Source: Candidatus Acidiferrales bacterium
GTDB taxonomy: Bacteria > Acidobacteriota > Terriglobia > Acidiferrales > DATBWB01
Direction of reading: 5' to 3'
Length of the DNA stretch: 53,321 nt
NCBI GenBank assembly: GCA_036514995.1
Contig: DATBWB010000219.1
Span: forward strand, 1-53,321
The position numbers were made by a program, and so were the translations under genes. Every line of letters begins with the position of its first letter. Positions within the stretch are counted from its first letter, which is position 1. Below, one piece after another: positions 25,043 to 34,035 of this stretch. The notes beneath the pieces were generated by a model. It had not been told where the DNA came from, searched no databases, and worked only from the letters and a program-made list of their open reading frames with translations.

Positions 25043-28000
25043 CTAGCGGAGCCCAGCCAACTCTTGCAAGAGGTGCCAGTTGGCAAGGCGATCGGCTTGC
25101 GCGGCCTTCAGCGCCTCGCTTGGGTTGCCTTGCGCGTCGAAGTGTTTGGCGAAACGTCCTTCTGTCCGGGCAAAACAGACGAAATCAATCGGCTCGCCCG
25201 TCTTGGGATGTTTGTACCAATCTTCCTTGAGCGCCAGGTTGCCCATCAGCGAAAGCCGCTCGCGAATTTTCTCGCCCTTGCGAGGGTCATAAAGGAACAC
25301 GGGGAAGGCGCGCGACTCGACGGCAAGCTTGGCTTGCGAGTAAGCCATGTCGTCGCCGATGCCGTGCTCCGGCTGGCAGGCGGCGTAGCAATTGATGACG
25401 GCGGGGCCGGGATATTCGTTGGCCGCAAGAACGGCCCGATAGAAGTGGTTGGGGAGAGCGGGGCTGGTCTGGGCCACGAACACGCCCGGATGCATCATGG
25501 CGATCTGAGAGAGTTCCTTGCGCCGTTCGGTCTTTCCCATGATGGTGGTGCCAACCGCGCTCATCTTGGCGTTCTGCGCCAGGTAGGTGGAGCTGGAGGC
25601 TTGCCCGCCGGTGTTCGAATAGACTTGCGTATCCAGCACCAGAACCTTGATATCCATTCCGGACATGAACATGCGCGAGAGCCCCTGGAAGCCGATGTCC
25701 AGCATGGCGCCATCGCCGCCAAAGGCCCAAATGCGCTTTTTCTCCCAACCCATCTGGTCCCAGCGCATGCGGATACCCATGGCGACGGGAGGCGCGTTTT
25801 CAAACAGCGAGTTTGTCCAGGCAACCTGGAAGGGGTTGTAAGGATAGGTCGAACCATAGACCGTGTTGCAGCCGGTAGCGGCAACAATGCCGATCGAATC
25901 CCGGCCGTAGATGAAGCCGGTGGCGGCGAGCATCATGCGGATGATGGTGGCTTCGCCGCATCCCATGCAGGAACCCGCGCCGCCGACGAAGAGCAAGCTT
26001 CGCTCGGCCAGCATCATGTCGCCGAGGGCTTTCTCGTTGATCAGCGCCTTCGGGGTGTCCGGCAAGCTTCGGAAGAACTGGAAAGCAGCCTTGAACCACT
26101 CCAGTTCCTTGTCATCTTTTCGAATCATGCTCAGGGCATCGTGTTCGCCGCAGGCGGTGATGCATTCGGCGCAGCCTTTGCACTTGGTGGGATCGACAAA
26201 GATGCCGAAGAGCCCGCCCTTTTGGCCCTTCTTCCGGTAGGTATCAAAGTATTTCGTGGTGGTGGCGAACTGCTGGCGCAGCCGGTTGCGGAGCGGTTCA
26301 TCGGCCAGCCGGGCGAGATGTTGGTCGAGTTCCTCGGGATAGATTGCCCTGGCGAGGATGGCGGTGTCCGGACATTGCGTGACGCAGTCCATGCAGCCCA
26401 CGCACTTGCTCGAATCCAGGCGAGGGATCTCCGGGCTCAAATAACTGAAGTCGCGCAGGGCGCCGGTGGCGGGAGGGATCAAACTGCGGGCGACATCGAG
26501 GTCGGCTGGCAACTCTTCCTCGGCGATGCCGCGGTTGTAGGCGTCGAGCACCCGGCAGTAGAACTCGCCGGTATTCAAGATGGGCACCGCCAGGTGATCT
26601 TCGGGCGCCGGCGAATCAGGGTTGGGGTTGACGGGCGAGCCCCGTTCCGCATGGAAACGGGGCGAGCCGCCGTCGCGGAATGTGCCGCCGAGCTTTTGGC
26701 TGGTTCCCGCGCCAACCTCTTCGGGCTTCATTTCTGGCGGCAGGACTTCAATGGGCTCGCTGTAGCCGCGTTTCACAGCGAGCAGATTATCTTCCACGAC
26801 CTGCGCGCCCCGCCGGCCAAAATACTTCTCGAGCGACCGCCGCACGCCGGCGAAAAGCTGCTCTTCGTTCAGGCCTGCCTTGGTCTGGAAGGGAGTAATC
26901 CGCAGGAAGGCACCCAGCAAGATGATCCCTTGCATGCGAACCTGAAGATCGGCGCGGGAAGAGACGGCGCGGGCGATCTTCCAGGCATCGAGGGCAAAGA
27001 GCCTGGCCTGTTTGTTGCGCACCACTTCCTGGGCGTAGCCCGGCAACGTCTCCCATATGACGCCGGGGTCCGTCTGGTCGTGTTGCAAGAAGATAGCTCC
27101 GCCCTCGCGGAGGCCGTTGAGCGGGTTCGAAGATTTAAGCGCGTTGCTATCCTGGAGCGCGATGAAATCCACTTCCACCAACTCGCAGTGGGTCAGCACC
27201 GGCTCGTCGGCCAGCGTCAGGTAAAAGGTCGTCGGGATGCCTTTCTTTTCCGAACCGTATTTCGGGTAAGCCTGGCAGTGGAGGCCGAAGAGGTCGGAAG
27301 CGAGGCTGGCAATCACCTTGTTGGTGGTCACCGAGCCGTAGCCGCCCACCGAGTGGCCGCGCATGGAGAATGCGCCGCGCGGGCGCACGTCCGGGTCGAC
27401 CAGCCGCGGGAGCGCCAGCTCATGCTTGATACCCAGAGCAAAATAGCGCCGGCCGTTCGGATTCCTCATGTTTTGGACAACTCCGACAAAATCGCCCGGG
27501 CGGACGTCCCGGCTGCCCATGCCGGCGCTTCCGGAAAAGATTTGGGGGATGCGATCGATCTTCGGATATCCCGGCACGCTGTTCATCGCTTCCGCGAAGG
27601 CAGCCTTGATTTCGCGGGTAAGCGCATTCGACTGCGCGAGAGGGTCATCCATCCGCTCGATGACCGAGATGGCTTGGGCTCCCTTGAGCGCTTCGACGAT
27701 CCGAGCGCCCGGGAATGGCCGAAAAGCGATAACGGCCAGGACACCCACTTTCGCCCCCAGGTGCGCTCGCATGTAGTCAATGGTGGCGCGAGCGGTGTCC
27801 ATCATCGAGCCCATGCCCACCAGGACGTAGTCGGCATCTTCCAGCCGATAGCCCATGACGGGATCGTAGCGGCGGCCGGTCAAGCAATAGAACTCTTCAA
27901 AGGCATTGGCCAGCGCTTGCGGCACCCGATCGTAGAACCAGCGCTGGGCGATCTTGCCTTTCATGTAGCTGTCCTGGTTCTGAACCACGCCGCTCATCGT

Positions 28001-28663
28001 GCCGGTTTCCGGATCAAAAATTCTTCGCAGTTTGTCCTCCGGCTTGCCCAGATACTGCTTCATCATCTCCGGTTCAGGCTGGAGAACCGACTCAATCGTA
28101 TGAGTGGTGAGGAAGCCATCCTGAACATTGAAGAAGGGCGTCTCGGAATCCTCGGCAGCACGGCGAGCAATCAGCGCAAAGTCGCCCGCTTCCTGGGCAT
28201 TGCGAGCAAAAAGCATGCCCCAGCCGCAATCGGCCACGCCCATCATGTCGTCGTGGCTGCAATGCACGTTCAAGGAATGCGAGGTAAGAGCGCGCGCGCC
28301 AATATGAAAGACTACGGGCAGTCGTTTACCCGCAATGACGTAGAGAACTTCCTTCATGAGGATGAGGCCCTGGCCGGAAGTGAAGTTGCTCACCCGTCCG
28401 CCAGCGGCAGCAAAGCCTTCGCAGGCGGAGGCGGAGCTATGCTCGGATTCGGGCTCAAGAAACTTGAGCTGCTCGCCCCAGAGATTCTTTTTGCCGTTGG
28501 CCACTTCGGCCTGATAGCCATCGCCCATCGGCGTGGACGGAGTAATCGGGTAGGCGCAGGCGCCTTGACTAATATGGCTTTCCACCCAGACAACCATCCC
28601 GGAACCATCCGCAGTAGTTCGCCCGCCGGGGAAGGGGAACCTCTTGGTCTCTGATGAACCCAT
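25043..28663 (-). CDS. nifJ: Pyruvate:ferredoxin (flavodoxin) oxidoreductase, single-chain
   Basis: 1206 residues from ATG 28663, with AAGGAG five bases upstream. Domains in order: pyrimidine-binding domain (VVWVESHISQGACAYPITPSTPMGDG), the middle domains, a gamma-type domain (SVGGYGSVTTNKVIASLASDLFGLHCQ), a two-[4Fe-4S] ferredoxin domain (CVGCMDCVTQCP and CKGCAECITACG), and the TPP domain with CMGCGE and GDGAMLDIGFQG plus NTGGQAS. It converts pyruvate and CoA to acetyl-CoA, CO2 and reduced ferredoxin, or the reverse, in the cytoplasm. The second ferredoxin motif has Gly where Pro is usual. A short palindrome-encoded insert lies at residues 667-677. A related two-subunit enzyme follows in the same direction upstream. 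Confidence 0.95.
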   Translation of the reverse strand: MGSSETKRFPFPGGRTTADGSGMVVWVESHISQGACAYPITPSTPMGDGYQAEVANGKKNLWGEQLKFLEPESEHSSASACEGFAAAGGRVSNFTSGQGLILMKEVLYVIAGKRLPVVFHIGARALTSHSLNVHCSHDDMMGVADCGWGMLFARNAQEAGDFALIARRAAEDSETPFFNVQDGFLTTHTIESVLQPEPEMMKQYLGKPEDKLRRIFDPETGTMSGVVQNQDSYMKGKIAQRWFYDRVPQALANAFEEFYCLTGRRYDPVMGYRLEDADYVLVGMGSMMDTARATIDYMRAHLGAKVGVLAVIAFRPFPGARIVEALKGAQAISVIERMDDPLAQSNALTREIKAAFAEAMNSVPGYPKIDRIPQIFSGSAGMGSRDVRPGDFVGVVQNMRNPNGRRYFALGIKHELALPRLVDPDVRPRGAFSMRGHSVGGYGSVTTNKVIASLASDLFGLHCQAYPKYGSEKKGIPTTFYLTLADEPVLTHCELVEVDFIALQDSNALKSSNPLNGLREGGAIFLQHDQTDPGVIWETLPGYAQEVVRNKQARLFALDAWKIARAVSSRADLQVRMQGIILLGAFLRITPFQTKAGLNEEQLFAGVRRSLEKYFGRRGAQVVEDNLLAVKRGYSEPIEVLPPEMKPEEVGAGTSQKLGGTFRDGGSPRFHAERGSPVNPNPDSPAPEDHLAVPILNTGEFYCRVLDAYNRGIAEEELPADLDVARSLIPPATGALRDFSYLSPEIPRLDSSKCVGCMDCVTQCPDTAILARAIYPEELDQHLARLADEPLRNRLRQQFATTTKYFDTYRKKGQKGGLFGIFVDPTKCKGCAECITACGEHDALSMIRKDDKELEWFKAAFQFFRSLPDTPKALINEKALGDMMLAERSLLFVGGAGSCMGCGEATIIRMMLAATGFIYGRDSIGIVAATGCNTVYGSTYPYNPFQVAWTNSLFENAPPVAMGIRMRWDQMGWEKKRIWAFGGDGAMLDIGFQGLSRMFMSGMDIKVLVLDTQVYSNTGGQASSSTYLAQNAKMSAVGTTIMGKTERRKELSQIAMMHPGVFVAQTSPALPNHFYRAVLAANEYPGPAVINCYAACQPEHGIGDDMAYSQAKLAVESRAFPVFLYDPRKGEKIRERLSLMGNLALKEDWYKHPKTGEPIDFVCFARTEGRFAKHFDAQGNPSEALKAAQADRLANWHLLQELAGLR
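26639..26663. repeat. GC palindrome inside nifJ
   Basis: GCCCCGTT (26639-26646) pairs with AACGGGGC (26656-26663) around nine bases. It is read in frame as SPRFHAERGSP (residues 667-677) in a Pro/Gly-rich linker between the gamma-type and ferredoxin domains. Its ends match the family consensus at other sites. Confidence 0.65.
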
Positions 28664-29190
28664 ACACACTCCTTCAGGGACAACTTGTTGCACCCCGGAT
28701 GCCGCCGGGGGCGTCTCGTAGCCCTTAGAATGCAAAGCTAAGTCTTGACAAATGTTCTGGATAGAAGCCGGGCTATTCTATTGCGTTTGCATCAGATAGG
28801 GCTTTGGGTGAGTTGACGCAGCCGGCAGACGATTTGTTGGGCCGTCCCACCCAGCCGCCAAGCCGTCGGTCAGGGACAGAAAGTCGAATATCGAAACACA
28901 ATTTGGGGCAGATTGTCGAGAGCCGAGAGCAGGGGAGCACGGAACGACTTGAAACTGCCAGCCCCGATTCATCGGGGCCAGCGCGGCCGCGCATCGCCAA
29001 AGAATGTGAGGTGGGCAAGCTCGCGCTCTTCCACCAACCACAACCCCCACCGTAGCGACCACGCGGCGGGCATCTTGCCAGCACCGACCCGGTTTTTTTC
29101 GAGACGGCAACAGGATCAGAATCAGCTTGTTTGTCATGAGGAAGATGAAGCGCGAGCGGGCGTGTCCCACGCGAGCGTTTGAACACATCA
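28664..29190. other. Intergenic region between korB and nifJ
   Basis: About 527 bases. The short open frames on both strands look random (Arg/Ala/Pro-rich, no conserved pattern). It must hold the nifJ promoter, but I could not find a convincing -35/-10 pair. A palindrome copy is at 28961-28978. A T-run at 29092-29098 follows CGACCCGG without a strong hairpin. Confidence 0.5.
28961..28978. repeat. Short GC palindrome, CCCCGAT family
   Basis: GCCCCGAT and ATCGGGGC are perfectly complementary with a TC loop. It is an intergenic copy between korB and nifJ. Confidence 0.6.
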
Positions 29191-30072
29191 CTAGATCAAT
29201 TCGTCCACCAGGGACTCAAACAGCTTCCGGTCGAGACCCAGCTTTTGGCGCACGAGAGGACCCTGCTTGAGCGCCGGCTCGGAATCTTCGTAGGTGGGTT
29301 GCTCATCCTTGAAGAAAAGTCCTAGCGGGATTTTGTCGCCCCACTCAAAAGATTTCTGCAAAGCGCTTTCGGCATCGGCGGGATCGTACGCGGGAAGGGC
29401 TTCCAGCTTGTACACCCGCTGCTTGAACCAGGGATAGGTGTTGAGCTTGTTGTAGGTCACGCAGGGACTGAAGACATCCACCAGGGCAAAACCGCGGTGA
29501 GCGATGCCGCCGGCGATGAGATCGGCCATGTGGTTCGGCTCGCCGGAAAAGCCCCGCGCCACATAGGTAGCGCCGGAAACCAGCGCTAAGGCAATGGGAT
29601 TGACGGGCAACTCGACGTTGCCGCGCGGGGTGGATTTGGTCCGCATCGTCTTCATGGTGGTGGGCGAAGCCTGGCCGGTGGTGAGGCCGTAAATTTGATT
29701 GTTCATGACCACGTAGGTCAGGTCGAGGTTGCGGCGCATGGCGTGGATGAAGTGGCCGATGCCGATGCCATAGCCGTCGCCATCGCCCCCGGTGATCACC
29801 ACGTTCAGGTCGTGATTGGCCAGCTTGGCTCCGCTGGCCACGGCCACCGCGCGCCCGTGAAGGCTGTGGACGCCATAGGCGTGCATGAATCCCGGCAGGT
29901 TCGAGGAGCAGCCGATTCCGGAAACGAGCAGTAGATCCTTCGGCTGAATACCCAGCTTGCTGGCGGCCATCTTCACCGCTTTCAGGACGCCAAAGTCGCC
30001 GCAGCCGGGGCACCAGTCCGGTTCCGCCAATCCTTGAAAAACATCGAGCGGAAGTTCAATCACCGTTGCCAT
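29191..30072 (-). CDS. korB: 2-oxoacid:ferredoxin oxidoreductase, beta subunit
   Basis: 293 residues, ATG 30072, GGAGG nine bases upstream. TPP-binding features: WCPGCGDFG near the start, GIGCSSNLPG, GGDGDGYGIGIGHF with NNQIYGLTTGQ. The Cys of CPGCGD and of GIGC help hold the single [4Fe-4S] cluster of this subunit type. Together with the alpha subunit, 18 bases upstream, it forms a CoA-dependent oxidoreductase that links a 2-oxoacid (most often 2-oxoglutarate for this KorAB-type layout) to ferredoxin. Substrate choice is inferred from layout only. In the absence of separate gamma and delta genes it is the two-subunit kind. Confidence 0.93.
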   Translation of the reverse strand: MATVIELPLDVFQGLAEPDWCPGCGDFGVLKAVKMAASKLGIQPKDLLLVSGIGCSSNLPGFMHAYGVHSLHGRAVAVASGAKLANHDLNVVITGGDGDGYGIGIGHFIHAMRRNLDLTYVVMNNQIYGLTTGQASPTTMKTMRTKSTPRGNVELPVNPIALALVSGATYVARGFSGEPNHMADLIAGGIAHRGFALVDVFSPCVTYNKLNTYPWFKQRVYKLEALPAYDPADAESALQKSFEWGDKIPLGLFFKDEQPTYEDSEPALKQGPLVRQKLGLDRKLFESLVDELI

Positions 30073-30090
30073 TGGAAATTCCTCCCCCAG

Positions 30091-32070
30091 TTACGAAACA
30101 GCCGGATGCCAGGTATAGGTCGAACCCGTTTCCACGCCAATGCGCAGCTCGCCCCGTTTCTCTCCGCCATCCCGGCTCACGATTTCCACAAGCCAGACAG
30201 GCTCGGCCAGGCCATCACCGTCGCTTTGCGCAATCTGGCCCGGCCGCACGTCCTCACCGAGATGGGAGCGAATGTAGTGGTAGGCCATCTCCCGGGCCTC
30301 GTCCGCCGTTACATCGAGCGAACGCGCCCGGCCATCCAGGATCGCTTTGACCTGGTGGACGATATGCTGCGGCTCAAACGGTTCCCCGTCGTACTTGAGA
30401 ATCTGGTGGTCCACGGTGAATCCAGTCTCAGCCCGGAGGTGACGGGCGAATTGACCGGTTTGATTCGCTTCGACCGAGACCGTGCGCTTCGACGTCTTCA
30501 AGATCGCCAGTGCCTCTTCCGCATGGAAGGGAAAGAGAACCTTGAAGTGAAGCTGGTTAGAGGGAATGCCCTCGGCTGCGAGCTGCGCGACCGCTTCGCG
30601 GATGACGCCTCGGGTGGAGCCCCAGCCAATCAGCGTGACCTCAGCTTCCCGAGGCCCCTCGAGCTTCGGCGGCGCGAGTTCTTTGCGAAGCGCTTCCAGC
30701 TTCTTCATGCGCTTCTCCATGATCTTGCGGCGCACCGGCGGAGAGGTGAAAACGTCGCTGATGAGGATGCCTTCCTCATCGTGTTCATCGGTCGCCGCCA
30801 CGTAAACCGCGCCCTCGGTTCCGGGCAGCGCTCGCGGCGAGATTCCCGAAGGCGTGAACGCATACCTCTTGAAAGGGCCCTGGCCCTTCCATTCGGTTAC
30901 CAGCTCGCCTCGCTCGATCGGGACGTCGTGAGAGAAGGCGTCCGCCTCAACCGTCTCCGGATGCTCCGAGAGGAGGAGATCCGAAATAATGATGACCGGA
31001 AGCTGATACTTTTCCGCCAGGTTGAAAGCTTCGACTGTGGTCCAGAAGGAATCGGTCACATCGGCGGGGGCAAGGATGACGCGGGGATAGTCGCCCTGAG
31101 AGGCGCCGAAAACCTGGTTCAGGTCCCCCTGCTCGGTCTTGGTCGGTATGCCCGTGGAAGGCCCGCCGCGTTGCACCTCGACAATCACGACCGGGACTTC
31201 CATCATGCCCGCCTGGCCAATCGCTTCCGTCATCAAAGCAAAACCGCCGCCCGAGGTGCCACACATGGCGCGCACGCCGGCGTGGCCGGCGCCGACCGCC
31301 ATGTTGACCACCGCCAGCTCGTCTTCGCATTGCTTGACGACCACGCCGCAGCGCTCTCCGTGGCTGGCCATCCAGTGCAGAATCGCCGAGGCCGGCGTCA
31401 TGGGATAGGCGGAATAGAATTTGCAACCGGCGGCGACAGCGCCCAGGCTGATCGCTTCGTTGCCGGTGACAAACAGCCGGCGAGAGCGGGAAAAATTCCA
31501 GGAATAGTCCAGCGGAACAAACGCCTGCCGGGCGTAGTCGTAGCCGGCTCGGGCAAGTCGCACGTTTTGATCTACAATCGCCTCGCCCTTGTACAGGAAG
31601 GTATCCCTGAGCACTCCCCCGGCCATTTCAAAGTCGAGGCCGAGGAGGAAGAGAACAGCGCCGAGCGCGATCGTGTTTTGCATAACGGGCTGGAGTTTAC
31701 CGGCCGCCTTGGCCAATTCGGTGACCGGAAGCGGCACCGGGACGACGCCGTCGGGCAACAACACCGCATCGCAATGGAGTTTGTCCGCGTTGAACACCAC
31801 TGCTCCGCCGGGTTCGACCTCCCGCGCGTGCCGCTCGATCGAATCCTGGTTGAGAGCCATGAGCACATTCAAGTGGTCGCCGTGGGAATAGACTTTCTCC
31901 TCAGCCACGCGAAGGCGCAGCCAGATGTGGCCGCCGCGAATCACCGACTGGTAGCTGTTATAGGCATAGAGGTAGAGCCCGAGGCGAGCAGCGGTCTTGG
32001 CCAGAGCATCCCCGGCCTTGTCCAGACCATCACCGGCCGCACCGCCAATTCCGATCGTGACTTCTTTCAT
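30091..32070 (-). CDS. korA: 2-oxoacid:ferredoxin oxidoreductase, fused gamma-alpha subunit
   Basis: 659 residues from ATG 32070 (GGAAGGAG upstream; the longer frame to 32118 is unlikely). Residues 1-190 are the gamma-type domain (TIGIGGAAGDGLDKAGDALAK with YQSVIRGGH). From about 210 comes the alpha pyrimidine domain (GNEAISLGAVAAGCKFYSAYPMTPAS), then GTSGGGFALMTEAIG and a C-terminal transketolase-like domain. This fused gamma-alpha order is usual for two-subunit 2-oxoglutarate oxidoreductases of aerobic and microaerobic bacteria. With KorB it would feed reduced ferredoxin into the cell or run the reductive TCA direction. It is first in a two-gene operon. Confidence 0.93.
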   Translation of the reverse strand: MKEVTIGIGGAAGDGLDKAGDALAKTAARLGLYLYAYNSYQSVIRGGHIWLRLRVAEEKVYSHGDHLNVLMALNQDSIERHAREVEPGGAVVFNADKLHCDAVLLPDGVVPVPLPVTELAKAAGKLQPVMQNTIALGAVLFLLGLDFEMAGGVLRDTFLYKGEAIVDQNVRLARAGYDYARQAFVPLDYSWNFSRSRRLFVTGNEAISLGAVAAGCKFYSAYPMTPASAILHWMASHGERCGVVVKQCEDELAVVNMAVGAGHAGVRAMCGTSGGGFALMTEAIGQAGMMEVPVVIVEVQRGGPSTGIPTKTEQGDLNQVFGASQGDYPRVILAPADVTDSFWTTVEAFNLAEKYQLPVIIISDLLLSEHPETVEADAFSHDVPIERGELVTEWKGQGPFKRYAFTPSGISPRALPGTEGAVYVAATDEHDEEGILISDVFTSPPVRRKIMEKRMKKLEALRKELAPPKLEGPREAEVTLIGWGSTRGVIREAVAQLAAEGIPSNQLHFKVLFPFHAEEALAILKTSKRTVSVEANQTGQFARHLRAETGFTVDHQILKYDGEPFEPQHIVHQVKAILDGRARSLDVTADEAREMAYHYIRSHLGEDVRPGQIAQSDGDGLAEPVWLVEIVSRDGGEKRGELRIGVETGSTYTWHPAVS

Positions 32071-32722
32071 TTCTCCTTCCCCCTCAGCCTGGCCCCGGAA
32101 GGCCACCTCCCCAAACACGAATCAATGTAGGACAAAAATGACCCTTCCCCCCTATGGATGCGCGAGCCGGGAACGAGTCGGGGCGAGCATCCGCCGGAGC
32201 AGCCTTCTACCGCAGAAAGTCAGTTCACCACCGGGCCCAAAAAGCCGCAGGCCTGCGCTCCGACGAGTCGCGCCGCCAAAAAGAAATACACTCCACCCCC
32301 TGATCTGTGCCCCCTCATGAAGGTCTTCAGGATGCGCTGAATCAATCTATTCAATCGCGGCACGTTGCCCGCTGTCAAGCGACTTTATGCGAGGGGTTAC
32401 GCAGGGGTCATCCGGCCCTGGAAGGTCAAAAGCGAGGTCAAAAGAAAGTTCAAAGCCGTGGGGGTTTCGCGGCTACCTGGAGTTCCTTCACAGGTGTTCT
32501 GTCGCTCTGCTGTCGCATCGAATGCTGTTCGAGCGGATTGACCGGCCCATGGTCGGGAGGAACTCCGTACAAGGCAAGCCCCTCAAGCCGTGCCGGACCT
32601 CTCGCGCCGGAAATGACCAACACCCCCCCTTCGGGCGGACTATCCGCCAAAGGCGCGACGACCCTCCCGCGGCGGGGTGCCCGCGAAAGCGGCAGCCCAC
32701 AAGAGATGACCGCGTGCAGGCT
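32071..32722. other. Gene-free region upstream of korA
   Basis: About 650 bases with no convincing gene; the short frames are Arg/Pro/Ser-rich. A degenerate palindrome copy (about 32163-32186) and a hairpin with outer CCTT/AAGG and inner GGCGGA/TCCGCC (32634-32648) are present. The korA promoter should lie near its right side but was not clear. Confidence 0.5.
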
Positions 32723-33136
32723 CTAGATCGCCGCCGCAGCAGTGGCTTGCTCCAAAATGGCCACCGCCCGGGCGACTTCCGCAACGCCGAAAATCAACAG
32801 CGGCGCATTCGTCCCCGGCTCGACCCCGACGTAGGCGTAGTTGATGTTGATGTTGGCTTCACCGAGTCGCGAAGCGGCTCGCGCCAACTCGCCCGGCCGG
32901 TGTGGAAGTTTGACTTGCGCGACTTCAGTCTCTGTACAGGCCAGTTGCTCGCTATCAATGACCGTTTTGGCCGTCGCCGGATTATCCACCACGAGGCGGA
33001 CCAGGCTCTTTCCCTCAAAGGGGACCGATTGGAAAGCCAGAATGTTCACTCCGCGGTCGGCCAGCGCCCGGCAGAATTTTCCGAGAGTGCCGGGCCGATC
33101 TTCCATGCGAATGGCGAATTCTTTGGACGTCGGCAT
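32723..33136 (-). CDS. Tandem ACT-domain protein
   Basis: 137 residues, ATG 33136 with AAGGAGG nine bases upstream. Two ACT folds: residues 1-70 (KEFAIRMEDRPGTLGKFCRALADRGVNI) and 72-137 (QVKLPHRPGELARAASRLGEANINI). Each carries the Gly-containing (P-G-x-L/A) loop that usually binds an amino acid at the dimer interface. Stand-alone double-ACT proteins act as amino-acid sensors or as unknown regulatory partners. There is no enzyme next to it to indicate the target. It is transcribed away from tRNA-Glu, probably alone. Confidence 0.85.
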   Translation of the reverse strand: MPTSKEFAIRMEDRPGTLGKFCRALADRGVNILAFQSVPFEGKSLVRLVVDNPATAKTVIDSEQLACTETEVAQVKLPHRPGELARAASRLGEANININYAYVGVEPGTNAPLLIFGVAEVARAVAILEQATAAAAI

Positions 33137-33511
33137 GATGGGTGACCTCCTTCGCGTATGTTCCAGGAACGCATCGCCGCGTTCCTGCGAAATTCCTTTT
33201 CGAGGTTAGTCTTTAGTCAGCTTCGCAACAGTTTTGAGAGAGGGGAACCAAGCGGAAAGAGTGTGGGAAAAATGGGAAGTCTCGATGCGCCTTGAGATCG
33301 TCAGCGCTCAATCTCTTTTCGCCCACGGGCGTCGCCACCGGGCGGATCGAACACGAATGCGAGTGTTCCGCGGCAACGTGAAGGGAGATCCGCCTCAGGC
33401 GGAGAAACCCAGCTCCTCTACTCCAGGCAGCATTGTACATCGGTAGGGAGTTCCCCGCGCAAGCTATTCCTCGGCCGTGGCGGGGTCAGGACAATCCCGG
33501 GCTGCGGGTAT
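33137..33511. other. Region between the ACT gene and tRNA-Glu
   Basis: About 375 bases without a credible gene; short frames on either strand lack ribosome sites and family features. A hairpin AGGAACGC/GCGTTCCT lies near 33163-33184 in the likely ACT-gene leader. Nothing else was recognised. Confidence 0.5.
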
Positions 33512-33586
33512 TGGTAGCGCCAGCGGGAATTGAACCCGCATTTGCAGCTTGAAAGACTGCCGTGCTAACCATTGCACCATGGCGCC
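33512..33586 (-). tRNA. trnE: tRNA-Glu (anticodon UUC)
   Basis: On the minus strand the cloverleaf closes fully. The acceptor is GGCGCCA with TGGCGCT (one G-U end pair) and the D stem is GTGC/GCAC. The anticodon stem is GCAGT/GCTGC with loop CTTTCAA, so the anticodon is UUC for GAA/GAG. The T stem is GCGGG/CCCGC with loop TTCAATT. The CCA end is encoded (33512-33514). The discriminator base is A. It lies between the ACT gene and the isc operon. Confidence 0.95.
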
Positions 33587-33677
33587 AGGGTGCTGCTGAG
33601 AATCCAATTTGTATTACATTAGAAGAAATCCGCTGAATTGACAAGGCAGGACAATTCGAAAATCAAAATTCGAAAAG

Positions 33678-33741
33678 CGAAACTCGAAACCCGTTTAGTT
33701 CTAAGCGCTTAACACCTTTCAGATTCGCGTTTCGAGTTTCG
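33678..33741. repeat. Inverted repeat downstream of iscX
   Basis: CGAAACTCGAAAC (33678-33690) and GTTTCGAGTTTCG (33729-33741) are perfect 13-base complements, and TTTCGAG recurs in the right arm. It sits between iscX and tRNA-Glu, so it probably ends the isc transcript or protects its 3' end; no T-run is present. Confidence 0.5.
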
Positions 33742-33752
33742 AGTTTCGAACT

Positions 33753-33974
33753 CTAGCCTTCTTGCTTCTCCTTCCATTCCTCGAACCAGGCCATCTGGAT
33801 GGCTTCGAGCTTCCCTTCGTTTGACCCCTTTGGGTCGTCGCCAAAGTCGGGCAGTTCCGTCACCCACTTATGCAGGTCGGTGAAGCGAAGCGTCATCGGA
33901 TCGGTGTCCGAGTGGAGTTCGATCAACTTCAGAGCGATGTCTTCCGCGTCATCCCAGGTCAAGTTGCCAGGCAT
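33753..33974 (-). CDS. iscX: IscX, small acidic Fe-S assembly protein
   Basis: 73 residues from ATG 33974 (GGGGGA upstream); the longer frame to 34082 overlaps fdx and is not needed. It has the hallmark IscX pattern: LTWDDAEDIALKLIE, D-T-D-P-M-T-L-R-F-T-D-L, WVTELPDF and a final WFEEW. The protein is acidic. In Escherichia coli it binds IscS and iron and tunes the rate of cluster building. It is the last gene of the operon, directly after fdx, which matches the canonical order. Confidence 0.95.
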   Translation of the reverse strand: MPGNLTWDDAEDIALKLIELHSDTDPMTLRFTDLHKWVTELPDFGDDPKGSNEGKLEAIQMAWFEEWKEKQEG

Positions 33975-34035
33975 GGTGCTTTCCCCCCAGCCGAGTAGCT
34001 CCCGAGTGACAGGAGTCCCGACGCCTCGGAGATGA

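Noticed and set aside
24278-28654. A 1458-residue open frame on the plus strand opposite nifJ
   Set aside because: It is the antisense of a GC-rich gene with strong codon bias; its product is His/Arg/Ala/Gly-rich with no domain, while nifJ on the other strand is unmistakable.
28773-29191. Two overlapping minus-strand frames of 137 residues in the korB-nifJ gap
   Set aside because: Arg/Pro-rich, frames differ by one base from each other, no ribosome site or family pattern; includes the palindrome copy.
30034-32130. A 698-residue plus-strand frame opposite korA
   Set aside because: Same explanation: shadow of korA, no family features, no ribosome site.
32158-32340. A 60-residue plus-strand frame with a Lys/Pro-rich middle
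   Set aside because: Begins inside a degenerate palindrome copy (REPGTSRGEH), lacks a ribosome site and has no recognisable homology; kept as noncoding.
33661-33752. Possible CRISPR-like short repeats (TTTCGAG several times)
   Set aside because: Units are adjacent, seven bases long and without spacers; they form a simple hairpin arm.
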